This document shows, piece by piece, positions 1 through 14,900 of a stretch of DNA of 64,000 bases. The translations under genes were made by a program, and so were the position numbers. The number at the start of each line of letters is the position of its first letter. Position 1 is the first letter of the stretch. Origin of the DNA: Maea johnstoni. Lineage: Eukaryota; Annelida; Polychaeta; Spionida; Magelonidae. The notes beneath the pieces are model-generated. The model did not search any database. It worked only from the letters and a program-made list of their open reading frames with translations, and had not been told where the DNA came from. The DNA is taken from positions 26,472,124 through 26,536,123 of the forward strand of contig OZ012696.1 in the NCBI GenBank assembly GCA_963942565.1. The letters run 5' to 3'.

Positions 1-884
1 AAAATAATCAGCATCGTATGGATTAACAGTGCATAAATTAAAGGAAATGACTTCATGTTCACCAAACACATTTGGCAAATTTACCAGACACAAGCCTGCG
101 TGGAGTCTGCTGGCAGTTAAATTGCACTCAGAGAATAGAGTTATATTGAATGGAAAATATGAAATATTAATATCACTGATTCTTAAGTGGCAGGACAACA
201 CTAGAAAAACGATGCGAAACCAATTATCTTTAGTCATGGGTTAATCAACCATGATGCTCTGGACATGTTAAAGCTTTCACAATAGTCACAAAAAGGCCCT
301 ACCATCCAGGCATATGAAATATCTCTCTAATAAAGGCATACTTTGGGCTGATTTCAAATGGTGGAAATGAAATAATAAAAACAAAACAACTATTGATTTA
401 TAAATTTATACTTAACTAGAAAGTACCCGCCCTGCAGACAGTAACCATGAAATTTTTCAAATTAGCAAAAAAGATTGCAACATTACTCATGATTAATTCT
501 AGTTCTATCTTCTCAATCCTTATTTTTGGTTTGGCAATTCTTTTAATGGAAAAAAATATATCAGAGCACACAGATATCTCTGCGACCACACACTTAGGAC
601 TACCAAACCAATGTATCAATAGTTCAGAAAGCTTGGCTAACAGATATGAAATTGATGAGTAAGATATTAAACTGGCTGTAGCGCATGTCATTTGCACTCG
701 TTCTAATTATTCTACATGAACATTGGTCATTCAATAAAATTTACATATTTGTTCGTGATTTCTTAATGCTACGAGTATTCTCGAGGGTAGGGTAGTGAAG
801 GTATCACAATCTACACAAACTGCGATCTTGCAGTTGGTAGACCCTGCCTTCGCTGCCGCTCAGGAACACGATGAGACCAGAATT

Positions 885-1095
885 TGGAATTTTAATTTTT
901 TGTCAGTTTTTCTGCCAAGTTGCGGCTAGGGCGTTTCTATGTTGGTGTAACTGGTAGAGGAAACCGGAGAAATCCACCACTTAATCCCACGTCAATCATT
1001 CATTCTCTCATGCCCCAGCAGGGATTCATCAAACCCAGGCAGTGGTGAGAGACAGCTAGCAGTCATTGGCAACGCCTTAGACCATACAGCTATCA
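885..1095 (-). mobile_element. tRNA-related SINE fragment
   Basis: On the minus strand it reads GGCGTTGCCAATGACTGCTA, CTCACCACTGCCTGGGTTTG and CTCCGGTTTCCTCTACC, the same order as the plus-strand copy at 34915. Confidence 0.65.
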
Positions 1096-1101
1096 GGTAT
1101 C

Positions 1102-1300
1102 AGGACAATATCCCCCGGACAATATCCCCCTGGACAATATCCCCGCAGGACATTTTTTGAAATTTAAAAAAAATGTTTTACTAACACATGTTTTACTAGA
1201 GATATCATACGGGGGGATATTGTCCGGGGGGATTTTGTCCGGGGGGGATATTGTCCGGGGGATATTATCCAGGGGATATTGTCCGGGGGGATATTGTCCT
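1102..1300. repeat. Inverted clusters of GGACAATATCCCC repeats
   Basis: Three copies of GGACAATATCCCC-like units on the left are mirrored on the right by five or so GGGGGATATTGTCC units, enclosing about 50 bp. The whole could fold into a long G/C-rich hairpin. A palindromic MITE is likely. Confidence 0.8.
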
Positions 1301-2019
1301 AGAACCCAGCTATCAGGGTAAGCCACATAGGACACAGAGTTTGTAGAGGGTGCAGGAGTGGACCCGACGACACACCCTCACTAACCATTCGCATTCTCCT
1401 CACGCTCCCGACCTGATGATAATCGTGAGGGAGGTGAGGCAAGCGCAACAATCAGAAACTGTGCTTGCTTTACTCCAGCCAATGATGCTATTTATAAGTA
1501 GATTGGAGTACACTAATGTGCTAAGAGTAGTTGACCAAATTCTAAAATTTTCAAGTTATATGATTGAATAAAACTGTTCAATTATAACTTTATCAAAATC
1601 GTAAATAGTTTAGAATATTTCTATATAAAGAAATATTCATTTTGTCACATTGCAGAATTAGGTAACTTTTACATCTCTATGGGCATCTTCCCATCTTGTT
1701 TTATAGCCGCTCATGAATATTAATTGACCACAGTTCCGCATTTGTCATTCGTCAACCATGATTGGGTTACATTTTCGAAAAGTATTTACTTTGCGTATGC
1801 CAGGATATAAAAAGACATTTGAAGTTAGTTAGTGGTGTACTATTTTTATCTATCTATTAAATTGTTGATAACTGTTCTAATGTAATTCTTTTGTTGGGTA
1901 ATGTTAAGAGCTGGTTCTTCATCTCATTTCAAGGCCAAAACTAAAATGACTAGAGAAGAGTCAGCAGGGAACCACTGACTTCTCCTGAAAATGTGTTTTA
2001 ATATAGAGGGTAATAATCT

Positions 2020-2198
<179 letters not shown>

Positions 2199-2234
2199 CA
2201 GCCTTGGCAATTGGTCTTAATTAATTGAATTTAT

Positions 2235-2590
2235 AATTTTGCTTCACTATTTCAGCCAAATTAGATATGACTAGCCAATGCATGAATCCTGAGTACCAAG
2301 CAAAAAGCACATCCTAAAAACTCAGGTCACTGGCAACTTTCTCAAATGATGCCACCAGGATTTGATCATTGGAGGTGGTGAGACACAAGCAGTAGTGGCA
2401 ACACGTTAGACCAGGAAAGGCCCAAACTGTAGTAAAGCTATAAATGAAATGAACAATAAAATAAATGTTGATATAGAGAGAACAAAATAAACGCCCCCAG
2501 TAGTGGCAACACGTTAGACCACTAGGCTATCAGGAAAGGCCCAAACTGTAGTAAAGAGATAAATGAAATAAACAACAAGTACGGTTGTAG
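2235..2590 (-). mobile_element. SINE fragment with duplicated end
   Basis: Shares GGTCACTGGCAACTTTCTCA with the 59165 copy. The block GTAGTGGCAACACGTTAGAC plus AGGAAAGGCCCAAACTGTAG occurs twice, about 108 bp apart (from about 2391 and 2500). Confidence 0.65.
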
Positions 2591-2612
2591 ATGCAAAGCA
2601 TCAATAGTCAAA

Positions 2613-3104
2613 AGGCGGGGCCAAGTTATTTATGAACTTGTGAGGGAACCGGATGTATAAAGAACATTAACATTATAGAGGAAATTATTTATGATGACTA
2701 GATTTGTATCATTTTTGTAGAAATGAAACAAATATCGGAATTCCAGGCGCAAGCTGGAGACTTCGAAATCTCTTGGGTGCGAAGCTACTAGGGTACGCAT
2801 CAGTTTGGTTACGAAGTCTCCTGATTTCCTTCTATACACATAGTAATTTTTTTCTTTAGTAATTTTGCTTCCTATACTGAAAAATATTCTTTATGTCCGC
2901 TTAAAATATTTTATATATTTGAAAACTTCCTGATAATTTAAAATAAGGAAGGCACGATTTTCCGCGGCAAAGGCAACATTTATATTATAACCAATCACAA
3001 TAGAGAATTTTATTCAGTCCGGCCTCAGGACTTCGAACATGGCTGTCCGGACTATGAACATCTCAAAACAGCTTCCCAGATAGGCGCGGCCTGAGGGCCC
3101 CGCC
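2613..3104. mobile_element. Possible TIR element bounded by GGCGGGGC / GCCCCGCC
   Basis: The left edge GGCGGGGCCAAG and right edge GGGCCCCGCC form a short inverted repeat. Both sides carry AATAAAATAAAT-TTGATATAGA-like sequence (2449 and 3105), suggesting insertion into, or duplication of, that sequence. Confidence 0.4.
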
Positions 3105-4349
3105 AATAAAATAAATTTTGATATAGATAGACAAATAAACGCCCCATCCCCAATAATAAACTAAATCAAATTTCATTAAGGGTTCCTTTACTTTAATTTC
3201 CATAATTTCATGTAATACATATAATATACTACTCATAAGTATAATATTCTACTCTTAATTCTTCACTCTTACCTCTTGAACTTCATTCTGCATATTTTTC
3301 AAGAAAAAATATTTGGAAATATCATATATTCTACAATACATAATATAACTAGGACAACAAATCAAAGCAGAAAGACATGGAAATTGGTTTGTATATTTTG
3401 TTTATTAGTAAACGTCTCAGAAACGTCAGTCAAGTATCGTGACCAGCGCAGAAATATCTATGCGCTAACATCCCTTCAATTACCTAAATATTCTTTTATA
3501 ATAACAACTTCATTGGCCCATCCATGCTTAAGAATGCCTCTTTTAGGACCATCTTGAATTATGATATACTTGTGGCAATATCATGCGAATTAAGATTTAA
3601 CAAAATATTTGAGATAGAATTCTTGGTGCTGGTATTTGGTATTCTTTCTCCAATTTGCCAATGAGGTACAGATGTGTGCCTCATTATTTTGCAAAAAGAT
3701 CAACAAGCCTTTAAAAGGAATTTGTCTACTGTAAATGTGGTGTTAGAGGTGTCAACACATGGTACAATTGACAAAATGAGCATTTCTTGAGTTTGTAAAT
3801 AATAAGCTACAAAATAAAAATTGTATTTCACATTCATTAAAATTTAAAACCAAATGAAAACTGATTGATACAGATACAGCCGAAATCCTGCTTATGCTAT
3901 CCAAGTTAATCGCACAAAAATGCATTAATAAAACCAACACATTCAATAACATACAAACAATGTAAAGGATATTATTGCTATATGAAATATAGTAAAACCC
4001 CATTTCTCTCTTTGAATAGTTTTACTAGTGCAAAATACCACAGTGGATATCAATCTATCTTTTCAACATAATAATCAGACAATGTATTTTCTATTATAAC
4101 TAACATTTATGTCCTTAACCAATGAAGCTCTTAGTGGCTAAAAGCAGCCTGAAAAATTGTGTGAAATCTTGAAAACAAAAGCATAATTGGGAAATCATTT
4201 GAAGAAATGTTCATCTGACCACTATCAACAACTCTACACCAAATATTTTGTAATGCCATTTCTAATTTCAAAGTTATTACTATTATTAGTAAAAGTATCG
4301 TAGATTCAGGCGACAATTTCTAGATGAACTCCCAAGCATGGAGCACTAC

Positions 4350-4564
4350 TTAACCCTTACAATGCAAAGGCTACTTTCGACCACAACTAAAGAATGAAAA
4401 GATTTTTGAAAACCATCTAAACCCTGTCATGTTGGTATTCATTAGATAGCTCTCGTTGAGTGCTCTCAGATGAGTACCCATGTGCCAGGGTTTCAGTCAC
4501 TTTTCTGGATTTTTGCATTATTTTGTATTGGCCATATTAGCCACCAGCAGCATATAAAGGTTTA
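4350..4564. mobile_element. TTAA-flanked MITE, piggyBac-like, copy 1
   Basis: A ~210-bp element starts TTAACCCTTACAATGC and ends GCCACCAGCAGCAT before a degenerate TTTAAA. The interior has AAACCCTGTCATGTTGGTAT and CTCAGATGAGTACCCATGTG. Six copies in the window share this layout. TTAA flanks with CCCT termini fit the piggyBac superfamily, by inference. Confidence 0.75.
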
Positions 4565-4798
4565 AATGATTTTTACCATCCCTTCTTTTGACTTGAGGGA
4601 TATTCTTTAGACAATCACTGTTTATTGATGAGTTGCTGCGGTAAGCAGATCTACTGTGAGGGAAAAATAGATAATTAGCTGCGCATGAGAATAATTGATT
4701 ACTCACAGATTGGTTTCAGAACTCATTTAATTGTATTTTTTTCCTGGGCTGAGAGAGCATTGAAATTATGAGCTTCTGAGTAGTAGTCCTAACAATAC

Positions 4799-4995
4799 TT
4801 AACCCTTCAAATGCTGAGGCTAATTTCATACGAAGTACAAGGACCATTTAAACCCTGTCATGTTGGTATTCATTGGATAGCTCTCACTGAGTACTTTCAG
4901 ATGAGTACACATGTGCCAGGGTTTCTGTCATTTTTCAGGTGTTTTGCATCATTTTGTATTGGCCAAATTAGCCTCCAGCAGCATAAGGATTAACA
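4799..4995. mobile_element. TTAA-flanked MITE, piggyBac-like, copy 2
   Basis: Starts TTAACCCTTCAAATGCTGAG and ends CAGCAGCATAAGGATTAA. It lies only about 235 bp after copy 1 in the same orientation, and shares the interior AAACCCTGTCATGTTGGTAT block. Confidence 0.8.
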
Positions 4996-5920
4996 CCCGA
5001 GTAAAACGTACACTTTATACTACTAGACCAAAGGTGTTTAAATTATGAATATGTACTTGGTTCATCAATCCATCCATGCTAGCTGTCTAATATAAGAGCA
5101 GGATTCTTATAAAATCTGATATTAAAAGAAACCTTCCTCAATTTTCAAAACACTGTTCATTACAGACCAATCTAGGCATAACTGAATATAGTAAAGTAAA
5201 AATTTATCTTTCCTAGTCAATATATTAAAAGAGCAGTAACGCAAGCTGCTAAATAAGAAAAAATCTTATTAAAATGAGTATAATCATTCTGTTCTTTGAA
5301 ATTGACACAATAAGAAAATCTCAACTAAAATTTAGTGTTTTTTCAAGGATAAGGGTGTCTTAATGTAGGTTTCATATACCACACACATACCAAAATATTT
5401 CACTCTTGAATTTCTAAATGTGTCAATCACACAAACAATTTATAGCTTTCATTTTCATGGTAATGCTGGAAACAAAATATGATAGCATTTTCCATTGAGT
5501 CATATATTACATACAAACATGTATATTATAATCATCTAAGTCCACCCAACATCCCCCCCCCCCCCCCCCTTGGACACGCACAATTTCATGTTTTACCATT
5601 TTTTGTATCCAAAGTGTTTCAGATTCTTGGCTAAGGCTGTGGTGCATAATCTAAACCAGTAGGGTGTCTGGGTGTCATTTGGTCACAAAAACCGTAAAAA
5701 CACCAGAAAAGAAATTGTGAGAAATTTCCTATGAAATTGTATTAGGATATCATGCCTTATTTCAATAAGAAAATACATGTTCATGGCTGTTATCTGAATA
5801 TTGTCTCCCCTGAAAAACAGAAAGCCCCAAAATGTTGGGCACTCAGTTTCTAAGTGCTGTCTAAGACCCTGCCCTGATGTAACTGGATATTAGGTTATTA
5901 GATATCTAGATAATGTCTTA

Positions 5921-8900
5921 TCAGGGTGCAGGATACTCATAAGGATCCGTAGGATCAGAGTAAGAAGGATCATAAACATCAGCAGGTAACATTTGCATTC
6001 TCTCTAAGAAAGGACGCTTCGTCGACAACGACAAACTCTTTTTTCTAGGCGATGCTCTTCTTCCTCCTTTACCCCGAGAAAGCATAGACCTAGATCCAGC
6101 TATCGCGGCACTTTTTGAACCTGTAGTAGGAGTAGTACAGATAGTCCTATTTATTCTTGCCTTAGGTAAAACAGGGTTATCCGGTGATCCCAATTTCTGA
6201 CTTTTTTTCGGAGGTGGGTCGTTCTGAGCCATTGTTCGTGTTGTTCTGGTGAAGATAGATTTTGATCTAGAATCCGATACGAAATCGTCATCATCCTGAC
6301 TTTCCGTACCCAATTCTACCACATGCCTACCCTTCAGGAGGTTCTGTGAGTATTTACTCTTGTAGGGTTTGCTTGCGCCGTCCGGGGAGCGTAGGGCAGG
6401 GTTGAAGGTGACGGGACTGGAGAGTTGAGATGAGAGCTGAGTCTGAGAGAGCTGAGAGCTAGTACTCCTGGGAGATGAAAGACCCGACAGAGATTTCGCA
6501 AGCCGTTTTCGCTCACGCTTCTGTCGAGCTTTGTCGCCTCGCGTATTATTCAGGTACGGTATGTGATCCAACCGCACCGCCTTGGATACCTTAGACGTGT
6601 GCTTGAAAAGTTTCTTTCCTACAGAGGAGTCGGTGGACGGAGAGAGTGCCTTCTTCTTAATTGACTCTAACGAAAGAGAGATCTTGGAGGATTTACGTGC
6701 AGTAGTACTAGGACTACCCAGATTCAACTTTAATTTTGCTTTCGCAGGTTGCTGTTGATAAGTGTTGGCAAACAACTGCTTGCCTCTCAAGGGGGAGAAC
6801 ACACGCTTTCCTTTATTCGGACTGGATAGATTGAATGAAACATCCTCATCTATGATAACAATGTCTCCCTTTGCTGCCCCTGGCTTTGTCACGGTCTCAG
6901 CGGTTCCGGTGCTTGTACCAGATACAGAAAGTTTATCGCTACAGTTAGTACCCGATACAGATAATTTATCGCCGACTGTCGCTGCCCTTCTCTTAGTAGG
7001 TGTAGAGGGAGCAGTGATTGAGTGCACAGGTGTTGAACCCATAACAGGTTTAATGTCTAACATTTCGGTCTCAGAGACTGACTTCTTCTTTGCTTCTTTT
7101 TTGTCACAAGGCACATCAGTTTTATAACCAGGGACAGGCATCTTCTTTGCTTCTTTTTTAATGTCATTTGAAATGTTTAGCCTTGCCTTCTTGTCACAAG
7201 GTGCATCTGTTTTATTACCATGGACTGGCATCTTCTTTGCTTCTTTTTTAATGTCGTTTGTAATGTTTTGCCTTGCCTTCTTATCACAAGGTGCCTCTGT
7301 TTTATTCCCAGACACAACAGGTAACTCCACCTTGGAAATAGCTTTCGCTTTACCTGATGGCACTGTGCTAGGTGCAACCACTGCCACCGCTTTATTTGCT
7401 GCTGATTTCTTCACTCTGGATACAGCATTCTTTTTCAAATTTTGCTTGTTCTCAACAGTTCTGACTTGGCACTCCCTGATGGGTTTTTTCTTAACAACCT
7501 TTTCGTCAAAATCTGGGCTTTTTGTAACACCAACTCGTGCAACTGGTTCCAATTCAGCGAACAGTTCCCCCAACTTTGGTGCACTATCGCTTTCCGGTTC
7601 CATAGACGCACCTTGTGGTTGCATATGAGAGTTCGTTCCAGCAATCCCCTGTTTTATACCCATCCTTGAGGTTTCCTGGGTGTTCATCAACGGGTCCCCC
7701 TTCACGCCTAGTTGGTAGTACACAGGGGAGGGTTTATTGACGTTCTGCGAGAAATAATCGTGAAGATATTCATCCAACGTATCATCCCATTTAGATGATG
7801 CTTCGGATAAATCCTGCTGTTTCTCGAGCTCCAGTTTCTGCGTGAGATCCTGGAGCACGCCCTTCGTGGGCGAGATGAACTCCTGAAACTCCCATTCCAT
7901 TTCTGAATTATCCTCCAGCTCGATCTCGGAGATGTCGATATAGGATGTCCCGTGCGGCAGGTTGGAGGCGTACGTCGTGAACCCTGTGAACGGCACGGGG
8001 TCAGCCTCACTTTCAAACAGTTTCTGCGTACAGCGTGGACTTAACACCGTCCACTTTTGATTGAGTTTTACTATGCGCGTGCGACTCCTTTTTGGGCTGA
8101 GCAGTTGCGTAGGAACAGTAGTGTTCTGGGTGGTCTTTGAATGTTTCTTGGATGGGCTCGCTTTAGCGTTTTCAGCACCACTGCCAACGCCTGAAAATAA
8201 CAAAATAACAAATAATATGAAGAATCCGGATTAGAGAAAATATATATAGTTAATATCATAAAATCCATCAAACAGAATCTTATTATGTACAGTTTTTACC
8301 CTGCACTGATGACATCCCAAACATCTTTTAATACTTTCAAATGAGAGGTCATAATATTCTAATTGTGTGGAGTCATCAACTGATATCTTTGCAGTCTTAG
8401 CCAGTAGGGCATCTGAGCTTCATTTGGACACACAGACCCTCAAAAATCACTTAATCGCATGGAAATGATGGAATAATTGGGATCTTCAACTAATACCATA
8501 GCATCTATATTAACCATAGTCATAGTGAGTAGTCAGACATGCCTGGACCAAAACAGCTCAGGGGGTCTGCTCAGTTAATGGCGCCAGTTTGACTACTGTA
8601 GAATAGGTAAAGTTCGCGAGTGCGTATATTTCGCGAATACGCGAAAGAGTATCGCCCTCGCGAACTTATAACACGCGATCTATTGTGTTGTTAGTTTTGT
8701 ATTTCACCACCGCATTGGGGTGGCGCGTCGATCGATTGGAGTTGATCGGCGTGTGTCTGTAATGGCCGCTCTGATAGTGCGGCGCGTCGATCGATTGTAG
8801 GTGATCCTGGTGATCTCTAATGGCTGATAGTGCAGTGATTCGCTACCAGCTACCCATTAATTTGAATGAATTAGATATTATTTTGAAAAGCTACTGTTAT

Positions 8901-11900
8901 GATTTAATGATTGTAAGGATCGTTGCCTGAATGTAGATGGTCAAAATCGCCGATTCCAAAATCGCCGTTCACAAAAAGGCCGACGCTTAAAAGGGTCCTA
9001 TTTATTGGATCACAGAATACTTAATAAGAATGTTTATGACACTTGATATGTAGAGAATGTAACGTTCAATTACAGAATTAGGGGAATATGAAGGTTTATT
9101 TCAGGAGGGCCCAATGAGTCATCGGCCGTTTTTGTGATCGGCGATTCAGATAGTCGGTACTCCTAGACGGTCGAGGCTGAAACGAAGAAAAATACGTCCA
9201 ATAACTTCCCAAAGCTATCATAATATGATACATTGGTAACTTATGAATAAGTTACCAATGTATCATAACATAATTCGCATTCTTACATGTCCAATTTCTA
9301 GGATATCTGGGCCAAGCTAAGGATTTCTTACGATAAAAACAAGATGGCTGCCACCATTGTTCGGTAGAAAAGGAGACTCGGCCAGGTGTTGCGATGGAAA
9401 CATATGATAATTATCAACATACATACATGTGTATGTTGATAATTATCAGAATAATGTATATGATAAAGAGATAATGATATTGTTCCTGACTCGAATTGAA
9501 TTGTTGATAATTAACTGTTTACGGCCAGACGTGTATATTGACGATTATATACCGGCATAGCATGATTCTCATTCATAGCCGGTACGAGGCTGAAACAAAG
9601 GGAAATACATGCAATAACTTCATAAAGTCATTATAATATGACACATTGGTAACTTATGAAAAAGTTACAAAGGTATCATATTATAAATCGCATATTAACT
9701 CCTGCCTGATATGGCTGCAAGATGGCCGCCGAATGTTTGCATTTTTCTAATCACTGTTTAGTTCAATAGATGGCGCTGTAGAACACCCTCACTCGCGAAA
9801 TAAAGTACACGCGAAAAACTGAAAAATCGGCTTTTCGCGAAATTTTTGTAACGCGATATATACCTATTCTACAGTATTGCAGTGGCATAAACCCCTATGG
9901 TCAAGGCTTTAGTTACCACCTTGAACAAGGAGGGTAATCGATGCAATGCATGTCTGCTTCATTTTAGCTACTGAGTCAGCATTTATTAGCCGTTCTTGTC
10001 AGTAATCAATAGTAGCAAAACAGAAAGGTCTTTAAGCAAGGATCATATAGTCTTAGCCAGTAGGGCGTTTATGTGTCTTTTGGACACCCAAACCCTCAAA
10101 AATCAGCCTCTCAGGACAGTGAGGACACCCATATATTTCATTTATAGAGTCAATTCTTAAAATGTCAATGTCAAGCATATAAAGCTTTTCTACCTCAATA
10201 TAGTTCCCATGACATTGTATATGGATATTATGCTTTATTTCAGTAAAATAAATACATGTTTATGGTTGCTATCTGAAATATTGTCAAAATTTTACAATTG
10301 CCAATTGTCTGGGTCACAGTGTCATTTGGACACCCAGGCCCTCAAAAAGCACCCCTCATGACAACCAATTTCTTTCATAAGGAATTTCTTGAAAAGTCGA
10401 GCAAAGATTTAATCCTTTCACCTCATTTTAAATTCCCATAACATTGTATATTCTTGACAATATGTAAACGAGCAATTTTCACTAGATCTTGACAAAGAAC
10501 TAGAACAGTGTTCGACATATGTGGTAGCCCGCTAGCCCGGGGCTAGTCCATGGGGAAAAAACAGGCTGTAGGGCTGGTATGTGGTCTGCTACGCTAGCCC
10601 GCCGGGGCTAGTCTTTAATCCACAGTTAAGTTGAATTGATAATTGAAGAAATATGTGCCTGCACTGCAAGACCCTCCTCAGCGATGCTCTGATAAACAAA
10701 TCTGTGTCATGAAACTATCACTGATAACATCAGTAAGATCTCTAGATAGTCTACGCAACCTAAAATTTGACAAGCATCAATATATACATCAAAAACTGTT
10801 TTTGTCACACTTTGTGCAGGGCTAGTAATATTTTTGACGAATGTGGAACCCTGTAGAAGTTAAGCAAATCTTTGCTCCATTCTCAAATTACCACTACTCA
10901 CCTTTTGTTTCAGGAGCTCTTTTGCTGGAAATGGTTCCTTTCTTCGAGTCACTTTCTAGAACCTCAGATTTCTTGATTTTTGCCTGAGCCCCTTTCTCTG
11001 GAGGATCTGGTAATTTTCTTTTCTGTTGCTTTAGGGATGGATTTGCCTGAGCCTCTTTTTCTGGAGGATCTGGCAATTTTCTTTTCGGTTGCTTTAGGGA
11101 TGGATTTGCCTGATCGGTTGATTTTTTACATTTCCTAGGTGACATAATTCTCACTGGACTTCTGGGTAGCGATTCTTTTGGCTGAACCGCAGACTTAGAG
11201 TTCACATCTTCCTTCTTAACAGGACTCTCTCTAGTTCGATGTTTATGTAACACTTCACTGTTTCCAACGTTTGTTTCTGGAGACCCACATTGTAACAATT
11301 CTTCTAAAGGAGTCTCTTGTTTAATGTCCTTACACGGAACGTCAGCTGCCTTCAAAGTCATTCCTGTGGTGCCACCTGGTGGCAATAAATCACTTTTCCT
11401 CGCAGAGTCAACTTTCCGCAATTCAACACCAACCTCCTCCGCAGGTATCTCACCATTTTTCTTGCTGGTAAAATTTGAATTATTTCCTATTTTTGACTTC
11501 TGCCGTAGAGGAGAGTTTCTGACTTTATTATTGTGATTTCTAGTCCTGTTCACAGATTCCACTTTCTTGCTATCATATTCCTTCACTAAGGATTTTGCAC
11601 TGGATTTGGATCCTGTGGGTTTCTGTGATTGTGAGGAAGTGAGTCGAGGTTTCTGAGGAGTTAATTCTGAGACTAGCTGCAACTCATCGTTGTTGTCCCG
11701 AAGTTCTGCTTGTTTGCTAAAAAATGAAATGAAATAACTCATCATTAACCCTTCCAATGCTGAGGCTACTTTCGTCCAAAGCACAAGGATGCAAAAACTT
11801 TTAGAAAACCATCCAAACCCTGTCATGTTTGTATTCATTAGAAAGCTCTTGCTGAGTACTCTCAGATGAGTACCCATGAGCCAGTGTTTCAGTCATTTCA

Positions 11901-14900
11901 CTGGCTTTTTGCATCATTTTGTAAGGGCCAAATTAGCCAGCAGCAGCATTAGGGTTAATAAGTTAGTCGGGAGATTCATTTGATAAACAAATAACTATCA
12001 GATTTTTTAAATCAACAGCGATGGAAATGGCAGAATTTGGTTTAAGAGCATTTATACTATATTTTTTAAACTTCATCTTTAGATTAACAAACTGTATGAC
12101 TGGTATTTTTAAAGGCATTCAATGTTTGCTATTTTCGCGCTCCCCAAATTAATGCCAAAATAACATCCTTCAAATAAATATCCTGCTTTGTATCTGCTTT
12201 GTTTGAGTGTTTGAATGTGCGAATACAAAGTAACACAAGTACCCATCAGCAGGGCTGTAAAGCGAAATTTTAGCATTCCAAATTAAAGCTGTATACAGTA
12301 CAGTTTTGGCTTATTCTGACTATACAAAAATAGCCTGTTACCTTTCTTTTTTGCCCTCCTCCACATGAATAGTATGGTAGCGTAGCACATCGTTCAGGAA
12401 CCGCTTCATGGAGGGACCCTGACAGATGAGCTTGTCCAGGGCCTTGAAGTTCTCCTGCTTCTGCACAAACTTCTTATGCGAGTCTGTTTTTATGTGCTGA
12501 AATACATCAAATAATATTTTTTATGAGAGTCTGTCTTTATGTTCTGAAATATATCAAATGCAGCAAAGCTATAGAAAACTTTACAACCAGTATTGTCATG
12601 GTAAAGATGTTATTAAGATGTTGCTGCATTTCAAACTTGATTTTTTTTATTAAATATAGTTGGTATAAGGATTTAAAAGAATCTGAGTAGCTAAGCAGAA
12701 ATTTTGTGAATGCGGTTTTTGGCATTTCTAAAATCCTGGCGAAGACCATGACAGGAACACCGCTTTATTATTAGGTGAGGTCTTCCTGATAAATTCATTA
12801 GTTATTTACCTTTTCGAGATTGATATGATCACAAAATCATTGTCAATACAATAATTAACAGGAACACGACTATATTTTCAGTTGAGGATCTTCTGATAAT
12901 TCATTAGTTATTTACTTTTTCGAGATCATCATATTTTATTCCACAGCACTCGCAGTATCCCTTCTTGCGCTCGGCAGCTTTCTTGAGGCGCTGCATTCGC
13001 CGCAGTTCCCCAGCAGTGACCAGGCGACCGTGGTCAGGGACTTCGCTCAGGTGGGTTCCAGGCCTGGGTTGACCGGTGCTTGGCCTGTGAAGATGCATAG
13101 GAAGATTAAAGGATTTAAAGATTAAACAAGTCATAAGTGAATATCTGGGGCGTCAATTTAACTTTCACTAAGTGAGACTTGGCAGTTGTGTGGGCCCCTA
13201 TCTTTAATTCTTTTTTGGAAATATCTCCCAGTCAATTGCATATCGACCATTAAAAAACATGCTACAGAAGTTTTGCAAAATGTTCTACTAGGTAAAAAAA
13301 AAAGTTGTTTGTTTCCTGTAACCCTACCCAAACAAGTTTTTACTCAAAAAAATCCCTACCCTTAGTTTTTCTGAACTTCCAACTCCCAATCAACATAAAA
13401 CATGCATAAAACACACATTTTTGAACAAAAAAATAATAAAACCGATCTACCTACCCAATTTTTTTTCTTGGACCGTTAGGCTTTAATAATAAATTTACTG
13501 AACACAAAACTAATAATTATGAGCAAATATAAAAGCAATTAGGCCTAAAAAAAAAAGTTGTTTGTTTCCTGTAACCCTACCCTAACAAGTTTTTTTTCAA
13601 AAAAAAAATCACTACCCTTAATTTTTTTACGCCCGCCCAACTCCAATCAAAGTTAAACACACATTTTTGTCCAAAAAAATCATGCAAAAAAAATAAATGA
13701 TTTTACAGACATACCTACCCTATTTTTTTTCAGACCGTTACAGGAAACAAACAATATTTTTTTCTTGGCCTTAGCATATTTTTCAGCCTTACCTTTTGTT
13801 GACAGCAGTGCTGACAGGCCTGGACCTATCACCGCCAGCCCTGCCCTCCAGATCATCCCGTTCCTCGACTTCCCCCCGCTCGCCCCTCTCCTCCTCCTGC
13901 TCCACAGCGCCCCCTATCCCTCGCCCTGCGGGCCGAGTATCGAACGGACACGTCCCGCGCGGCGTTAGGACGCTAAGGACGGGGAGACTGTCAAACTCCT
14001 GGTGGATGGGTTTGTACTGGCGATTGATCGACTCAAACTTGACAAACGGCGACTTCAGGGTCTTGTTCTTCATCAAAGAGGACTTGCTGGGAGCTTTCGT
14101 CTGCAACAGAAACAAGTCATATTTTCAAAGGATATTTACATGTAACTGATATAAACGCTTAAGCTGCTGATACCAAATTTGACCAATACAAAAAATGATG
14201 CAAAAAACCTAAAATTGACTGAAAGTCTGGCATATCGGCACTCATCTGTGGGTTCTCAACGAGAGCTTTCCAATGAATATCAAGAAGACAGAGCTTAGAT
14301 GTTTTTAAAAAATCCTTGCATCCTTGTGAATTGGACGAAAAGTGGCAACAGCATTAGTAGAGGGTTAAGACAACTACAGGAGCATTTGCCTTGAATGTCA
14401 TCCACAAATTGAAATTCCCATAGGAAAATCATTTGCAGAAAATGAAGCGGTATATATGGTACATGGTCTTAGCCAGCAGGGCGTCTGGGTGCCTTTTTGG
14501 ACACCCAAACCCTTAAAAAGAACCCGGGTCCCTCAGGACACCCAATTCTTTTTGTGTGGAATTTCTAAAAATCTCAATCTCAAGCTTATAATTGAATTTT
14601 CTATCTCCTCATAATTCCCATGACATTGTTTAATGATATCATGCCTTATTTTGATGAATTTGTACATGTTTATGGTTGAAATATGAGTATATTGGGATCC
14701 CCCTTAAAAATTTTGGATGCCCCAAAATTTTACAACCGCCAATTTTAGGCACCCAATTTCTAAATCCTGGCTGAGACACTGATATGGTATTAGTAATATT
14801 TCACTTGATCAGACCCTGGGGGACAAAGTAGCTCAGTTGGTTAGGTGTCCGACTAGGCCGGGGCACTTTGGTCTGTCCTTGGGCAAGACAGTTTATTCCA

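Noticed and set aside
29-244. 71-aa frame at the left edge (MHKLKEMTSCSPNTFGKF...)
   Set aside because: No homology I recognise, no splice or promoter context, and the length is expected by chance in this composition.
10894-11877. DBF4 exon 10 frame extended upstream to an ATG at 11877
   Set aside because: The upstream part is a TTAA-flanked MITE. The acceptor at 11717-11718 agrees in phase with exon 9, so coding starts at 11716.
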